From DATCLS01 sp035296625 (GTDB taxonomy: Bacteria; Actinomycetota; Acidimicrobiia; Acidimicrobiales; VFJN01), in the NCBI GenBank assembly GCA_035296625.1, contig DATHAO010000010.1:1-64000 (forward strand): a stretch of 64,000 nt of DNA. The letters run 5' to 3'. Under the pieces are notes generated by a model, which ran no database searches, had not been told where the DNA came from, and saw only the letters and a program-made list of their open reading frames with translations. Numbering within the stretch: the first letter of the stretch is position 1; each line of letters begins with the position of its first letter. Both the position numbers and the translations under genes were made by a program. Positions 17,084-26,052 of this stretch are shown here, in pieces.

Positions 17084-17968
17084 TCAGCCCGGAGCGAGAC
17101 CCAGGTCTCGCACGATGGGGACCACCGACGTCGACCGGTTCATGGCGTAGAGGTGCAGCCCCGGAGCGCCGGCCTCGAGCAGGCGGCGGGCGAGGTCGGT
17201 GGCGACCTCGACGCCCACCTGTCGCACGGCCTCGGGGTCACCGTCGACGGCGTCGAGGCGATCGAGGAGAGCGGCCGGCACGACTGAGCCGTTCATCGCC
17301 GCCATGCGCTTCAGGCCGGCCACGTTGATGGCGGGCATGACGCCGGGCAGGACCGGCGTGGTGCAGCCCAGCACGTCGAGCTCGTCGACCATGCGGACGT
17401 AGTCGTCGAGCTCGAAGAAGAACTGGGTGATGCCGAAGTCGGCCGCGGCCAGCTTGGCGGCGAGGTACCGGCGGTCCGCGGTGCGGTCGGTCGAACGCGG
17501 GTGCAGTTCCGGGTGGGCCGCCACGCCGATGGAGAAGTCGCCCGCGTGCTCGCGGACCAGCTCGACGAGCTCGGTGGCGTAGGTGAACTCGCCAACGGCG
17601 TCGCTGCCGTCGGCCGGCGGGTCACCGGCCAGGGCGAGGATGTTGTGGACGCCGCCCGCCGCATACTCGTCGAGCAGGGCCCGGATGTCGGCCCTCGTGT
17701 GGCCGGCGCAGGTGAGGTGGGGCATCGCCGGGAACGGCTGCTGGCGGTTGACCTGCAGCACGATGTCGCGGGTGCGCTCGCGGGTCGACCCTCCGGCGCC
17801 GTAGGTGACCGACACGAACGACGGGCGCAGGGGGGCCAGCTCGTGGATCGTCTTCTCGAGCTGGCGCTCGGCCTCGTCGGACTTGGGCGGGAAGAACTCG
17901 AAGCTCAGGGTGCGTCCGGCGGCCAGCAGGTCGCCGATCTTTCCGCTGCCAGGGCGGGAGGAACTCAT
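17084..17968 (-). CDS. metF: Methylenetetrahydrofolate reductase
   Basis: Reduces 5,10-methylene-THF to 5-methyl-THF for methionine synthesis, using FAD. 294 residues, the bacterial length with no regulatory domain. Motifs: LSFEFFPPKSDEAERQ with the catalytic Glu near the N-terminus, FVSVTYGAGGSTRERT, HLTCAGHTRADIR, NILALAGDPP and FGITQFFFELDDYVRMVD. The ATG at 17968 is preceded by TGGAGCACCC. It lies 83 bp downstream of folD on the same strand, so the two folate genes are probably co-transcribed. Confidence 0.95.
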   Translation of the reverse strand: MSSSRPGSGKIGDLLAAGRTLSFEFFPPKSDEAERQLEKTIHELAPLRPSFVSVTYGAGGSTRERTRDIVLQVNRQQPFPAMPHLTCAGHTRADIRALLDEYAAGGVHNILALAGDPPADGSDAVGEFTYATELVELVREHAGDFSIGVAAHPELHPRSTDRTADRRYLAAKLAAADFGITQFFFELDDYVRMVDELDVLGCTTPVLPGVMPAINVAGLKRMAAMNGSVVPAALLDRLDAVDGDPEAVRQVGVEVATDLARRLLEAGAPGLHLYAMNRSTSVVPIVRDLGLAPG

Positions 17969-18051
17969 GGGTGCTCCAGATGACGTCGGATGTGCGTCAC
18001 CCGGGCTGGGTGCAGCGGCACCACCCATGTCAGCCCAAGGTCCGCGTGATC

Positions 18052-18924
18052 CTAGTTGCTGCCCCCGGCGTCTGCCCGCGCCTCGGCGGCGGTCACCGTG
18101 TTGCGCATCAGCATGGCCACGGTGGTGGGGCCGACGCCGCCGAGGCGGGGGGTTATCCAGGACGCGACCTCGGCCACGGCCTCGTCGACGTCGGGCAGGG
18201 CGCGCCGGCCGGCCCACGACTGGCCGCCGCTCACGACGACCGCGCCGGGCCGCACCATGTCGGGCGTGACGATCGACGGCACGCCGGCGGCGGCCACGAC
18301 CACGTCGGCCCGCCGCGTGAACGCGCCCATGTCGGCCACGCCGGTGTGGACCACGGTCACCGCGGCGTTCGCCCCCGGCTGCTTGGTCGTGAGCAGGAGT
18401 GCCAGCGGGCGGCCGAGCGTCGGGCCCCGGCCCACGACGACCACCTCGCGACCGGCGATCTCGATGCCGTAGTGGACGAACATGGCCTGGATGCCGGCCG
18501 GCGTGGCCGGCACGGGACCGGGCTCCTGCAGCACGAGGCGGCCGAGGTTCACGGGGTGCAGGCCGTCCGCGTCCTTCGCCGGGTCCATGCGGGCCAGCGC
18601 CTCACCGGCGTCGAACCCCTCGGCAACGGGGAGCTGGATCAGGTAGCCGTCCACGCCGGGGACGGCGTTGAACCGGTCGACGGCGTCGAGGAGGGTCTGC
18701 TGACCTGCGTCGGCCGGGATGCCCACGTGGTGGCTGGCGATGCCCACGCGCGCGCAGGCGTCGTGCTTGCGGGCAACGTAGCGGGCCGACGCCGGGTCGT
18801 CGCCCACCAGGATCGTGCCGAGGCCGACGCTCCCGCCACGGGCGGACAGGGCCTCGACCCGCTTGGCCACCTCGGCCATGACGGCCTCGGCCACGGGGGC
18901 GCCCTCGAGCAGCTTCGCCGTCAT
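18052..18924 (-). CDS. folD: Bifunctional methylenetetrahydrofolate dehydrogenase/cyclohydrolase
   Basis: Interconverts methylene-, methenyl- and 10-formyl-THF; 10-formyl-THF is the formyl donor for PurN and PurH, encoded nearby. 290 residues. SARYVARKHDACARVG carries the catalytic Lys, GYLIQLPVAEGFD is the folate loop, and VVVVGRGPTLGRPLALLL is the NADP loop; the usual GRSxxVGxP Ser is Gly here and the Val is Leu. GGVGPTTVAMLMRNT closes the protein. The ATG at 18924 gives the usual start. The changed nucleotide loop is a mild oddity; it may alter NAD/NADP preference. Confidence 0.93.
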   Translation of the reverse strand: MTAKLLEGAPVAEAVMAEVAKRVEALSARGGSVGLGTILVGDDPASARYVARKHDACARVGIASHHVGIPADAGQQTLLDAVDRFNAVPGVDGYLIQLPVAEGFDAGEALARMDPAKDADGLHPVNLGRLVLQEPGPVPATPAGIQAMFVHYGIEIAGREVVVVGRGPTLGRPLALLLTTKQPGANAAVTVVHTGVADMGAFTRRADVVVAAAGVPSIVTPDMVRPGAVVVSGGQSWAGRRALPDVDEAVAEVASWITPRLGGVGPTTVAMLMRNTVTAAEARADAGGSN

Positions 18925-19328
18925 GTCTCTCCCCGGTCGGTCGTACGAGCGTCGACGGTAGCCCGGCCGGTGCGACGGCCCTCCCGACGTTCGTGCCCGC
19001 GGGTGCGCCGACCGTTACCGAGCGTGCCGACGTGCCACCATCGGGACGGGGGGTGACGGACACCGGGGACCCGCACGGGAAGGTGATCAACTGCGCCCGC
19101 ACGGGTTCGTGGGCGGTCGTCGCCGACCTCGGCGACCGCCGCAAGCTTCCGGGATCACAAGGGCGACGTCGATCATCGACACGCGCTACGCCGCCACCCT
19201 GCCCGACGTCGAGACGGTGAGGCCCGGCACGTCCTCGGCATCGCCGAGCGCGTCGTGACCGCCTGCCGCTCGGCCGCCCGGCAGTAGGCCGAACAGCGGA
19301 CCACCGCAGCGGCGAGCCGGCCGGCGGG
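18925..19328. other. Intergenic stretch, possibly a decayed plus-strand gene
   Basis: About 400 bp between folD and purH with no convincing gene. On the plus strand, short coding-like pieces appear in successive frames. From a GTG at about 19051, one frame reads VINCARTGSWAVVADLGDRRK; next come IIDTRYAATLPDVE in another frame and ARHVLGIAERVVTACRSAAR ending at a TAG near 19288. Frame changes between plausible pieces suggest a frameshifted remnant, but I do not recognise a family. Confidence 0.35.
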
Positions 19329-20885
19329 CTAGTGGAGGAAGTGGCGCTCGCCCGTGAGGACCATGGCGAGGCCGAGCTCGTCGGCCCGGGCGATGACCTC
19401 GTCGTCGCGGACCGAGCCGCCTGGCTGGATCACGACGGCCACGCCCGCGGCGGCTGCTGCCTCGACGCCGTCGGGGAACGGGTAGAACGCGTCGCTGGCG
19501 CACGCCCCGCCGGTCGCCCGGCCGGCCGCCTTCGCCGCCGCCAGCTCGCCGGACTCGACCCGGTTCTGCTGGCCCGCGCCGATGCCCCACGCCGCGCCGT
19601 CCTTGGCGAGCACGATGGCGTTCGACCGAACCCAGCCGCACACGCGCCACGCCAGCTCGGCGTCGGCCCACTCCGCCTCGGTCGGCCGGCGCTCGGTGAC
19701 GACCCGCCAGTCGGCCCGCCCCGAGACGAAGCCGTGCTGGTCCTGCAGGAGGAACCCGCCGGTGACCGGCCTCAGGTGCCAGCGCTCGCGGGTGGGGGCG
19801 ACCGCTTCGAGGATGCGGGTGTTCTTCCGCTTCGCCCGCAGGGCGTCGACCACACCGGGCGCATAGCCCGGGGCGATCACCACGTCGGCCTGGGCGGCGG
19901 CCACCATGCGGTCGGCGGTCACCCGGTCGACGACCTCGGTGAGCGCCACGATGCCCCCGAAAGCCGATCGCTCGTCGCCCTCGAAGGCCCGCTGGTAGGC
20001 GTCGGCCAGCCTGTCGGCAACCGCCGCGCCGCACGGGTTGGCGTGCTTGATGATGGCGGCGGCCGGCCGGCCGAACGCGGCCGCCAGGTCGTGGACCAAC
20101 AGCCAGGCGGCGTCGGCGTCGTAGAGGTTGAGGTAGCTGAGGGCCAGGCCGCCGTGCTGGGTCAGCGTCGCCCACCACGGCTCGGCGCCCGCGGCGCGGT
20201 AGAGGGCGGCCCGCTGGTGCGGGTTCTCGCCGTAGCGCAGGGCGAGCGGCTCGCGCCACCCCGCCACCTGCACCGACTCGGGCAGCTCCGGCCGGTCTCC
20301 GGTGGCCGGCGCCGTCGCGTCGAACCAGTCGGCGATGGCGGCGTCGTAGGCGGCCGTGCGGGCGAAGGCCCGGCGGGCCAGCGCCCGGCGGGTCTCCTCG
20401 GACAGCGCGCCCTTGGCTCGCACCTCGTCGAGCACGGTGGCGTAGTCGGCGGGGTCGACGACGACGCCGACCTGGGCGTGGCTCTTGGCGGCGGCCCGGA
20501 TCATGGCCGGCCCGCCGATGTCGATCAGCTCCTCGGTCCGGCTGGCGCCGTGGGTGAAATCGGCCGGGTCGGAGCCGAACGGATAGAGGTTCACGACCAC
20601 GAGGTCGAACGGCTCGATGCCGTGGGCCTCCATGTCGGCCCGGTGGGCGGGGTCGGTGCGGTCGGCGAGGATGCCGCCGTGCACCTTCGGGTGCAGCGTC
20701 ATGACCCGGTGCCCCAGGATGGCGGGGAACCCGGTGACCTCGGCCGTGTCGGCCACGTCGAGTCCGGCGCCCCGCAAAGCGGTGGCGGTCCCGCCGGAGG
20801 AGACCAGGTCCCACCCGGCGGCGGCCAGGCCGCGGGCGAGCTCGACGATGCCGGACTTGTCGTAGACCGAGAGCAGGGCCCTCAC
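19329..20885 (-). CDS. purH: Bifunctional AICAR transformylase/IMP cyclohydrolase
   Basis: Performs the last two steps of de novo IMP synthesis: formylation of AICAR by 10-formyl-THF, then ring closure. 518 residues. The N-terminal MGS-like cyclohydrolase domain starts LLSVYDKSGIVELARGL and has VMTLHPKVHGGILADR; the C-terminal transformylase domain carries LRYGENPHQRAALYR, IIKHANPCGAA with the catalytic Lys-His, SAFGGIVALTE and the terminal LTGERHFLH. The GTG at 20885 overlaps the purN TGA by four bases (GTGA), so the two are translationally coupled. Confidence 0.97.
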   Translation of the reverse strand: MRALLSVYDKSGIVELARGLAAAGWDLVSSGGTATALRGAGLDVADTAEVTGFPAILGHRVMTLHPKVHGGILADRTDPAHRADMEAHGIEPFDLVVVNLYPFGSDPADFTHGASRTEELIDIGGPAMIRAAAKSHAQVGVVVDPADYATVLDEVRAKGALSEETRRALARRAFARTAAYDAAIADWFDATAPATGDRPELPESVQVAGWREPLALRYGENPHQRAALYRAAGAEPWWATLTQHGGLALSYLNLYDADAAWLLVHDLAAAFGRPAAAIIKHANPCGAAVADRLADAYQRAFEGDERSAFGGIVALTEVVDRVTADRMVAAAQADVVIAPGYAPGVVDALRAKRKNTRILEAVAPTRERWHLRPVTGGFLLQDQHGFVSGRADWRVVTERRPTEAEWADAELAWRVCGWVRSNAIVLAKDGAAWGIGAGQQNRVESGELAAAKAAGRATGGACASDAFYPFPDGVEAAAAAGVAVVIQPGGSVRDDEVIARADELGLAMVLTGERHFLH

Positions 20886-21475
20886 GTGCTGTCTCCTCGC
20901 GGGCTGGGGGTGGGCGGGTGGGCGGCCAGGAAGGCCCGGAGCGTCGCCGGGTAGAGGCGGCGCTCGACCTGCTTGATCCGCTCGTGCAGCGTGGCCTCGG
21001 TGTCGCCGGGCAGGACCGGCACGGCCTCCTGGGCCAGGATCGGGCCGTCGTCCACCTCGGCGGTGGCCACGTGGACCGTCGTACCGGTGACCTTCACGCC
21101 GGCCGCGAGCGCATCGCGCACGGCGTGCCAACCCCTGAACGCCGGCAGCAGGGCCGGGTGGGTGTTCAGGACCCGCCCGGGGTAGGCGGCGGCGATGCCG
21201 GGGATGATCGTGCCGAAGCCCGCCATGGCCACGACCTCGACCTGGTGTGCCCGCAGCACCTTGACGACCTGGTCGGTGTAGGCCTCCCGGTCGAATGAGG
21301 TTCCCCACTCCGTGCGTTCGACGAGCTCTGCGGCCACCCCGTGGGCCGCGGCCACCTCGAGGGCCCGGCACCGCCGATCGACGACGACGAGGGCCACGTC
21401 CAGGCCGTCGGCCAGGAAGGCCTCGAGCAGGGTGCCGCTGCCCGAGGCGAGCACGGCGATGTGGGCGGGCGCCAT
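20882..21475 (-). CDS. purN: Phosphoribosylglycinamide formyltransferase
   Basis: Transfers a formyl group from 10-formyl-THF to GAR, the third step of purine synthesis. 197 residues from the ATG at 21475, which gives MAPAHIAVLASGSGT; an in-frame GTG at 21508 is possible and neither has a strong ribosome site. The catalytic Asn-His are in VLNTHPALLPAFRGWHAV and the Asp in TAEVDDGPILAQEAV. The usual SGSGTNLQA reads SGSGTLLEA, so the phosphate-contacting Asn is Leu, an oddity. The stop overlaps the purH start. Confidence 0.94.
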   Translation of the reverse strand: MAPAHIAVLASGSGTLLEAFLADGLDVALVVVDRRCRALEVAAAHGVAAELVERTEWGTSFDREAYTDQVVKVLRAHQVEVVAMAGFGTIIPGIAAAYPGRVLNTHPALLPAFRGWHAVRDALAAGVKVTGTTVHVATAEVDDGPILAQEAVPVLPGDTEATLHERIKQVERRLYPATLRAFLAAHPPTPSPRGDST

Positions 21476-21627
21476 CGGGGCGATGGTAGTGGGGGGCCTT
21501 CCGGCCACCCCGAGCGCGAGCGCTCAGACCCTAGCTGACGTGGGAAAACGGTGGCCCTCGGCTGGGAACGCCGTCGGCTAGCGTCCTGCCGGACCGGACC
21601 ACATCACGCAACATGGAGGCGGGTTTC

Positions 21628-22074
21628 GTGGACCTCACCAAGCTCACGCTGGGCGAAAGGATCGTCGCCGGGCTCGGCATCCTCGAGTTACTTCTGCTGA
21701 TCTTCCTGCCGTGGCACGACGTCTTCGGGTTCGACGTCAGGCCGCTCGAGGGCGACGGATCGGCCGTGGCCTGGCCGGCCGTCCTCGCGTTCATCGTGCT
21801 GGTGGCGCTGGTCGCAGTCGTGCTCGTCCGCAAGCTCGCCGCCAACCTCCAGTTCCCGGATCTGCCGATCGGCTGGAACCAGGCCATCTTCTACGCGGCG
21901 GTCGCCGTCCCGGTGCTGCTGCTGCTCAAGCTCGTGCTCAAGGCCGACTACATCTCGTTCTGGGCCTACGTGATGATCGCCGTCGGCATCGGCATCGCCT
22001 ACGGCGGCTTCCTCATCTCGAAGGAGTCCGACCCGGCCTACGGCCGCGGCAGCACGCCGCGCAGCCCGTTCTGA
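21628..22074 (+). CDS. Small integral membrane protein of unknown function
   Basis: 148 residues with four predicted membrane segments: GLGILELLLLIFLPW, WPAVLAFIVLVALVAVVLV, AIFYAAVAVPVLLLLKLVL and FWAYVMIAVGIGIAYGGFLI. A short charged C-terminus ends the protein. The GTG at 21628 is chosen because GGAGG lies eight bases upstream at 21615-21619; the in-frame ATG at 21613 would overlap that ribosome site. I do not recognise a characterised family. It is divergent from purN and convergent with sucD, separated from the latter by a strong hairpin. Confidence 0.85.
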   Translation: MDLTKLTLGERIVAGLGILELLLLIFLPWHDVFGFDVRPLEGDGSAVAWPAVLAFIVLVALVAVVLVRKLAANLQFPDLPIGWNQAIFYAAVAVPVLLLLKLVLKADYISFWAYVMIAVGIGIAYGGFLISKESDPAYGRGSTPRSPF

Positions 22075-22094
22075 GCGCGACCCGACCTGCACGT

Positions 22095-22129
22095 GACGAG
22101 GCCCCCGCTCATCGGGCGGGGGCCTCGTC
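22095..22129. terminator. Strong bidirectional hairpin terminator
   Basis: GACGAGGCCCCCGC (22095-22108) pairs perfectly with GCGGGGGCCTCGTC (22116-22129) around a 7-base loop. It lies between the convergent membrane-protein gene (ends 22074) and sucD (ends 22160) and can serve both. Confidence 0.85.
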
Positions 22130-22159
22130 GCGTCACCGGTGCGGTCCGTGTGGCCCGCC

Positions 22160-23059
22160 TCAGCCGAGGCCGCGAACGACCTCGACCATGAGCGTGCCGG
22201 CCTCGGTGGGGTTGAGGCCCACCTTGGCCCCGGCGTCGCGCAGGGCGTCCATCTTCGCCTGGGCCGTGCCCTTGCCCCCCGACACGATGGCGCCCGCGTG
22301 GCCCATCTTCTTGCCCGGCGGCGCGGTCACGCCGGCCACGTAGGTCACGACCGGCTTGGACAGCTTGGTGGCGATGAACTCGGCGGCCTCCTCCTCGGCC
22401 GAGCCGCCGATCTCGCCGATCATCATCACGGCATGGGTGTCGGGATCGGCCTCGAAGGCCTCGAGGCAGTCGATGAACGACGTCCCCGGCACGGGGTCGC
22501 CGCCGATGCCGACGCACGTCGACACGCCGATGTCGTTCAGCTTCAGCTCGTAGAGCGCCTGGTAGGTGAGCGTGCCGGAGCGGCTCACTATCCCCACGGC
22601 GGGGCGGTCGGCCTGGGGCTCCTTGGCGATGTGGCCGGCGGTGATGCCGATGTTCGTCTTGCCGGGGCTGATGATGCCCGGGCAGTTGGGGCCGAGCAGG
22701 CGCACCTGCGGGAAGTCGCGGCGCAGCTCGTTGTAGAACCAGGCCTCGTCCTGGGCCGGCACACCCTCGGTGATGGCCACGATGAACTCGACGCCGCCCT
22801 GGGCGGCCTCGAGCACCGCGCTCTTCACACCCGGCGCGGGGATGAAGATGCAGCTGGCGTTGGCGCCGGTCTCGACGACGGCGTCGGCCACCGTGGCGAA
22901 GACGGGGATGCCCTCGACGTCGCTACCGGCCTTCTTGGGGTTGGTTCCGGCCACCACCTGGGTGCCGTACTCGCGGTTGAGCAGCCCGTAGAAACGGCCC
23001 TGGCTGCCGGTGAGGCCCTGGTAGACGACCTTGGTGGTCTCGTCGACGAAGATGGCCAT
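22160..23059 (-). CDS. sucD: Succinyl-CoA synthetase alpha subunit
   Basis: With SucC it interconverts succinyl-CoA and succinate with nucleotide phosphorylation in the TCA cycle. 299 residues, usual length. The CoA-binding Rossmann domain has VVYQGLTGSQGRFYG and GTNPKKAGSDVEGIPVF; LLGPNCPGIISPGKTNIGI follows; the phosphohistidine loop is KKMGHAGAIVSGGKGTA. The ATG at 23059 lies 10 bp downstream of the sucC stop, the standard sucC-sucD order. A shared hairpin terminates transcription after the gene. Confidence 0.97.
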   Translation of the reverse strand: MAIFVDETTKVVYQGLTGSQGRFYGLLNREYGTQVVAGTNPKKAGSDVEGIPVFATVADAVVETGANASCIFIPAPGVKSAVLEAAQGGVEFIVAITEGVPAQDEAWFYNELRRDFPQVRLLGPNCPGIISPGKTNIGITAGHIAKEPQADRPAVGIVSRSGTLTYQALYELKLNDIGVSTCVGIGGDPVPGTSFIDCLEAFEADPDTHAVMMIGEIGGSAEEEAAEFIATKLSKPVVTYVAGVTAPPGKKMGHAGAIVSGGKGTAQAKMDALRDAGAKVGLNPTEAGTLMVEVVRGLG

Positions 23060-23069
23060 GGCGCCTACC

Positions 23070-24212
23070 TCACTTCCCCGCCAGGGCGACGGCCGCCTCG
23101 GCGGCCTCGACCATGGTGGGTTGCATCTGGAGCGTGCCGGACAGGTGCGGCTCGAGGATCTCGCGGCCCAGGTCGGCGTTCGTGCCATCGAGGCGGATGA
23201 CGATCGGCACGTCGATCTGGACCCGCCCGAGGGCGGTGACGATGCCGTTCGCGACCTCCTCGCCCTTGGTGATACCGCCGAAGATGTTGATGAGGATGGA
23301 CCGGACCTTCGGGTCGTTGTTGATGACCTCCAGCGCCCCGGCCATGACCTCGGCCGACGCGCCGCCGCCGATGTCGAGGAAGTTCGCCGGCTCGCCGCCC
23401 ACCTGGTTGACAATGTCGACCGTCGACATGGCCAGGCCGGCGCCGTTCGCGATCACGCCGACGAACCCGTCGAGCCCGACGTACTGGAGGCCCTTGTCGT
23501 GGGCGGACTGCTCGCGCTCGTCGCGCACCTGGGTCGCCTCGTAGCCCTCGTAGTCGGGGTGGCGGAACGTGGCGTTCCCGTCGAGCGTCACCTTGGCGTC
23601 GAGCGCATGGACCTCGCCGGTCGGCTTCAGGATCAGCGGGTTGATCTCGACCAGGTCGGCGTCGCCCTCGACGTAGGCGGTGTACAGCTTGAGCAGGATG
23701 TCCACCGCGCCCTCGTTGGCGTGCGGGTTGAGCTTCGCGGCGGACACCCACTCGCGGGCCGCCTGCTCGGTCAGGCCGTCGACCGGATCGACGTGCAGCT
23801 TGGCGATGGCGTCGGGGTTGTCGGCGGCCACGGCCTCGATCTCGACGCCCCCCTCGGCCGACAGCATGCCCAGATGCTTCTTCGCGCCCCGGTCGAGCGT
23901 GAAGCTGGCGTAGTACTCCTCGGCGATGTCGGAGGCGAGCTCGATCCACACGACCTCGACGGTGTGGCCCTTGATGTCCATGCCGAGGATGTTTCCGGCG
24001 TGGGTGCGGACCTCGTCGGCGTCGTTGGCCAGCTTGATGCCGCCGGCCTTGCCGCGCCCGCCGACCTGGACTTGGGCCTTGACAACGACCGGGTACCCGA
24101 TGCGCTCGGCGGCGGCGACGGCGTCGTCGACCGTGTCGACCGCCTCACCCGGGCTGACCGGGATGCCGTAGCGGGCGAAGAACTGCTTGCCCTGGTATTC
24201 GAACAGGTCCAA
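23070..24212 (-). CDS. sucC: Succinyl-CoA synthetase beta subunit
   Basis: The ATP-grasp, nucleotide-binding subunit partnering SucD. 380 residues, slightly short of the typical 386-390. It begins MDLFEYQGKQFFARYGIPV from a TTG start at 24212, with GGGAGGG eight bases upstream. ATP-grasp features include VVVKAQVQVGGRGKAGGI and LVEINPLI with the Mg-binding residues. Late motifs are GAGLAMSTVDIV, FLDIGGGAS, INIFGGITKGEEVANG and VIRLDGTNADLGR. It is divergent from the anchored-protein gene at 24366; the shared upstream region is about 150 bp. Confidence 0.96.
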   Translation of the reverse strand: MDLFEYQGKQFFARYGIPVSPGEAVDTVDDAVAAAERIGYPVVVKAQVQVGGRGKAGGIKLANDADEVRTHAGNILGMDIKGHTVEVVWIELASDIAEEYYASFTLDRGAKKHLGMLSAEGGVEIEAVAADNPDAIAKLHVDPVDGLTEQAAREWVSAAKLNPHANEGAVDILLKLYTAYVEGDADLVEINPLILKPTGEVHALDAKVTLDGNATFRHPDYEGYEATQVRDEREQSAHDKGLQYVGLDGFVGVIANGAGLAMSTVDIVNQVGGEPANFLDIGGGASAEVMAGALEVINNDPKVRSILINIFGGITKGEEVANGIVTALGRVQIDVPIVIRLDGTNADLGREILEPHLSGTLQMQPTMVEAAEAAVALAGK

Positions 24213-24365
24213 GGGCGGCGCCCTCCCGTGTCAGGCGACCGACGTCGCGTGGTCGCCGGCGTGGCTCAGCGGTGTCGACAGCATGTGTTCGGCGATGGAA
24301 TCGGTGGGACCGATGCCGGATGGCGATACTAAGGCCGTGCAGCGCAGCCGCCCCAAGTCGCACCC

Positions 24366-24899
24366 GTGAGCCCGGTCGCCCGCAGCCAGACGCACGCCGG
24401 ACGCGCCCTGGCCGTCGCCGCCGTCGGCGTCGGCCTCGCCCTCGTGCTCGCGTTCGGCGTGGCCGTCCTCGCCAACCGGGGTTCGGTCGACGTCCAGCTC
24501 GGCGACGACACGTTCCAGGGCCAGGATGCCGAGAACGCCGCCGAGCAGATCGCCGACAACGGGCCGATCCTCTACGCGGACGCCGCCGGCGGCGACCGCG
24601 ACATCGTGCTCCAACACCTGGGCGGCGATCCCGAGGCGGGCTGGCTGGCCTTTGCGGCCCGGCCCGCTGGCGCCCCGCGGGCGTGCACCGTTCGCTGGGA
24701 CGCCGCGGCATCGGGCAACCCGGCCGACGGTATGTTCCGGCTCGTCGACGACGCTGACGACGAGTCGGGGGCCTGCGACGGCACCGAGTTCCCCGCGGAT
24801 GGCGAGGGTCTGCCGCAGTACCCCGTGACGGTGCGGGACGGGCGGCTCGAGGTCGACCTGAACGCCGCCGACCGGGCGACCTCCACGACCGTCGGTTGA
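24366..24899 (+). CDS. Membrane-anchored extracytoplasmic protein, Rieske-like outline without cluster ligands
   Basis: 177 residues from the GTG at 24366: a short cytoplasmic start, one membrane segment (LAVAAVGVGLALVLAFGVAVL), then a ~140-residue domain outside. The later part reads ACTVRWDAAASG..., CDGTEFPADGEGLPQYPV and VRDGRLEVDLN. The spacing and the closing LxxYPVxVxDGxLxV resemble the end of Rieske ferredoxin domains, but the Cys-His pairs that bind the 2Fe-2S cluster are not present. Function is therefore unassigned. It is divergent from sucC and convergent with the L,D-transpeptidase gene. Confidence 0.75.
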   Translation: MSPVARSQTHAGRALAVAAVGVGLALVLAFGVAVLANRGSVDVQLGDDTFQGQDAENAAEQIADNGPILYADAAGGDRDIVLQHLGGDPEAGWLAFAARPAGAPRACTVRWDAAASGNPADGMFRLVDDADDESGACDGTEFPADGEGLPQYPVTVRDGRLEVDLNAADRATSTTVG

Positions 24900-24908
24900 C
24901 GCATCGGG

Positions 24909-24927
24909 GGCCGCACGGCGTGCGGCC
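24909..24927. terminator. Short perfect hairpin between convergent genes
   Basis: GGCCGCAC and GTGCGGCC flank a GGC loop, a perfect 8-bp stem just after the stop at 24899 and before the convergent stop at 24940. Confidence 0.6.
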
Positions 24928-24939
24928 GGTCGTAGCGGC

Positions 24940-25863
24940 TCAGTAGACGGTGACGGGCGTCCCGATCTCCGCGACGCCGCTCGACCACAGCAGGTCCATG
25001 GCGGCATTGGTCAGGCGGGCGCAGCCGTGGGAGGCGGGCCTGGCCGGGATGCTGCCCGAGCCGTGCACGGCGATGCCGCCGTTGAAGTACTTCGGGCGGT
25101 ACAGGGTCCCGAGCGGCGCCTCCCGGTAGCCGTCGATCTGGCGCTGGATCGTGAACTGCCCGGGCGGCGTGGCGGCGATGGCCGAGCCGCCGGCGGAGCC
25201 TGCGTAGGCCTCGCCGTTGCCGGTCGAGGTGTTGAACGCCCACCGCACCTGGCCGCCCTGCACGACGAGCAGCACCTGCCGGGAGAGGTCGATCTCGATG
25301 CCCGTGCCGCCGGTGCGGCTCACGGGCCGTCCGGCCGTCGCCAGGCGCCCCTGGGTCTCCGGTCCCGCCGTGCCGTCGCGCCCCAGGCCCTCGGCCTTCT
25401 GGAAGGCCATGACCGCCTGCCGGGTGAGCTGCCCGTAGTTGCCGTCCGGCGTGCCCAGCCAGTAGCCGAGGTCGGTGAGGCGCTGCTGGAGCGCCGACAC
25501 GCTGGCGCCGGCCTCGCCCAACTCGAGGATGCCGTCGTCGGCCGGGTCCGGCGGGGCGGTGGTCGTGGTGGTGGGCGGGACGGTCGTGGTGGGCGCCGTC
25601 GTGGTCGTGGACGGCGCCGTCGTGGGCGTGGTCGGCGTGGCCGTGGTGGTCACCTCGGCGCCGTCCGTCCGGGCGCGCCCGGCGTCGACCTCGGTGGTCC
25701 CAGCGCCCTGCCCGTTCGACCCGGCCAGGGGCGGCGAGTGGGCCTCGCTGCACCCGGCGGCCGCTCCGGTCAACGTCAGGCTCACGAGTCCGGCGGCGAC
25801 CAGGGGCCAGATGCGCCGGCCTCCGGCCGCCCGATGGCTGGGGATGTCGCTCGTATCACTCAT
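24940..25863 (-). CDS. L,D-transpeptidase with peptidoglycan-binding domain, probable lipoprotein
   Basis: A cell-wall enzyme that would form 3-3 peptidoglycan cross-links. 307 residues. An N-terminal Arg pair is followed by a membrane segment ending LTGAAAGC, a possible lipobox with Cys38. Then comes a Thr/Pro-rich linker (about residues 70-105), a PG_binding_1 domain (SALQQRLTDLGYWLG, DGNYGQLTRQAVMAFQ) and a YkuD catalytic domain. The YkuD active site is HGSGSIPARPASHGCARL with the nucleophilic Cys. The ATG at 25863 gives the natural signal peptide; the longer frame to 25986 does not. It is monocistronic between a convergent gene and the helicase gene. Confidence 0.92.
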   Translation of the reverse strand: MSDTSDIPSHRAAGGRRIWPLVAAGLVSLTLTGAAAGCSEAHSPPLAGSNGQGAGTTEVDAGRARTDGAEVTTTATPTTPTTAPSTTTTAPTTTVPPTTTTTAPPDPADDGILELGEAGASVSALQQRLTDLGYWLGTPDGNYGQLTRQAVMAFQKAEGLGRDGTAGPETQGRLATAGRPVSRTGGTGIEIDLSRQVLLVVQGGQVRWAFNTSTGNGEAYAGSAGGSAIAATPPGQFTIQRQIDGYREAPLGTLYRPKYFNGGIAVHGSGSIPARPASHGCARLTNAAMDLLWSSGVAEIGTPVTVY

Positions 25864-26052
25864 TTGTCGGTCCGTCCTCCCGTCAGCAGATGGGCTACCC
25901 GGTAAGACGCACGAGTGCGCCGATCGTGACGACGATGGTCGGGCGAACGCCCGGTCGTAACCGACATGGCATCTGCCGACACCCACGGTGTCGCCGGAAC
26001 GACGTAGCGAGGTTACCGGCCGACCCGGATCGCGGGGTGGACCGGGCCGCGC

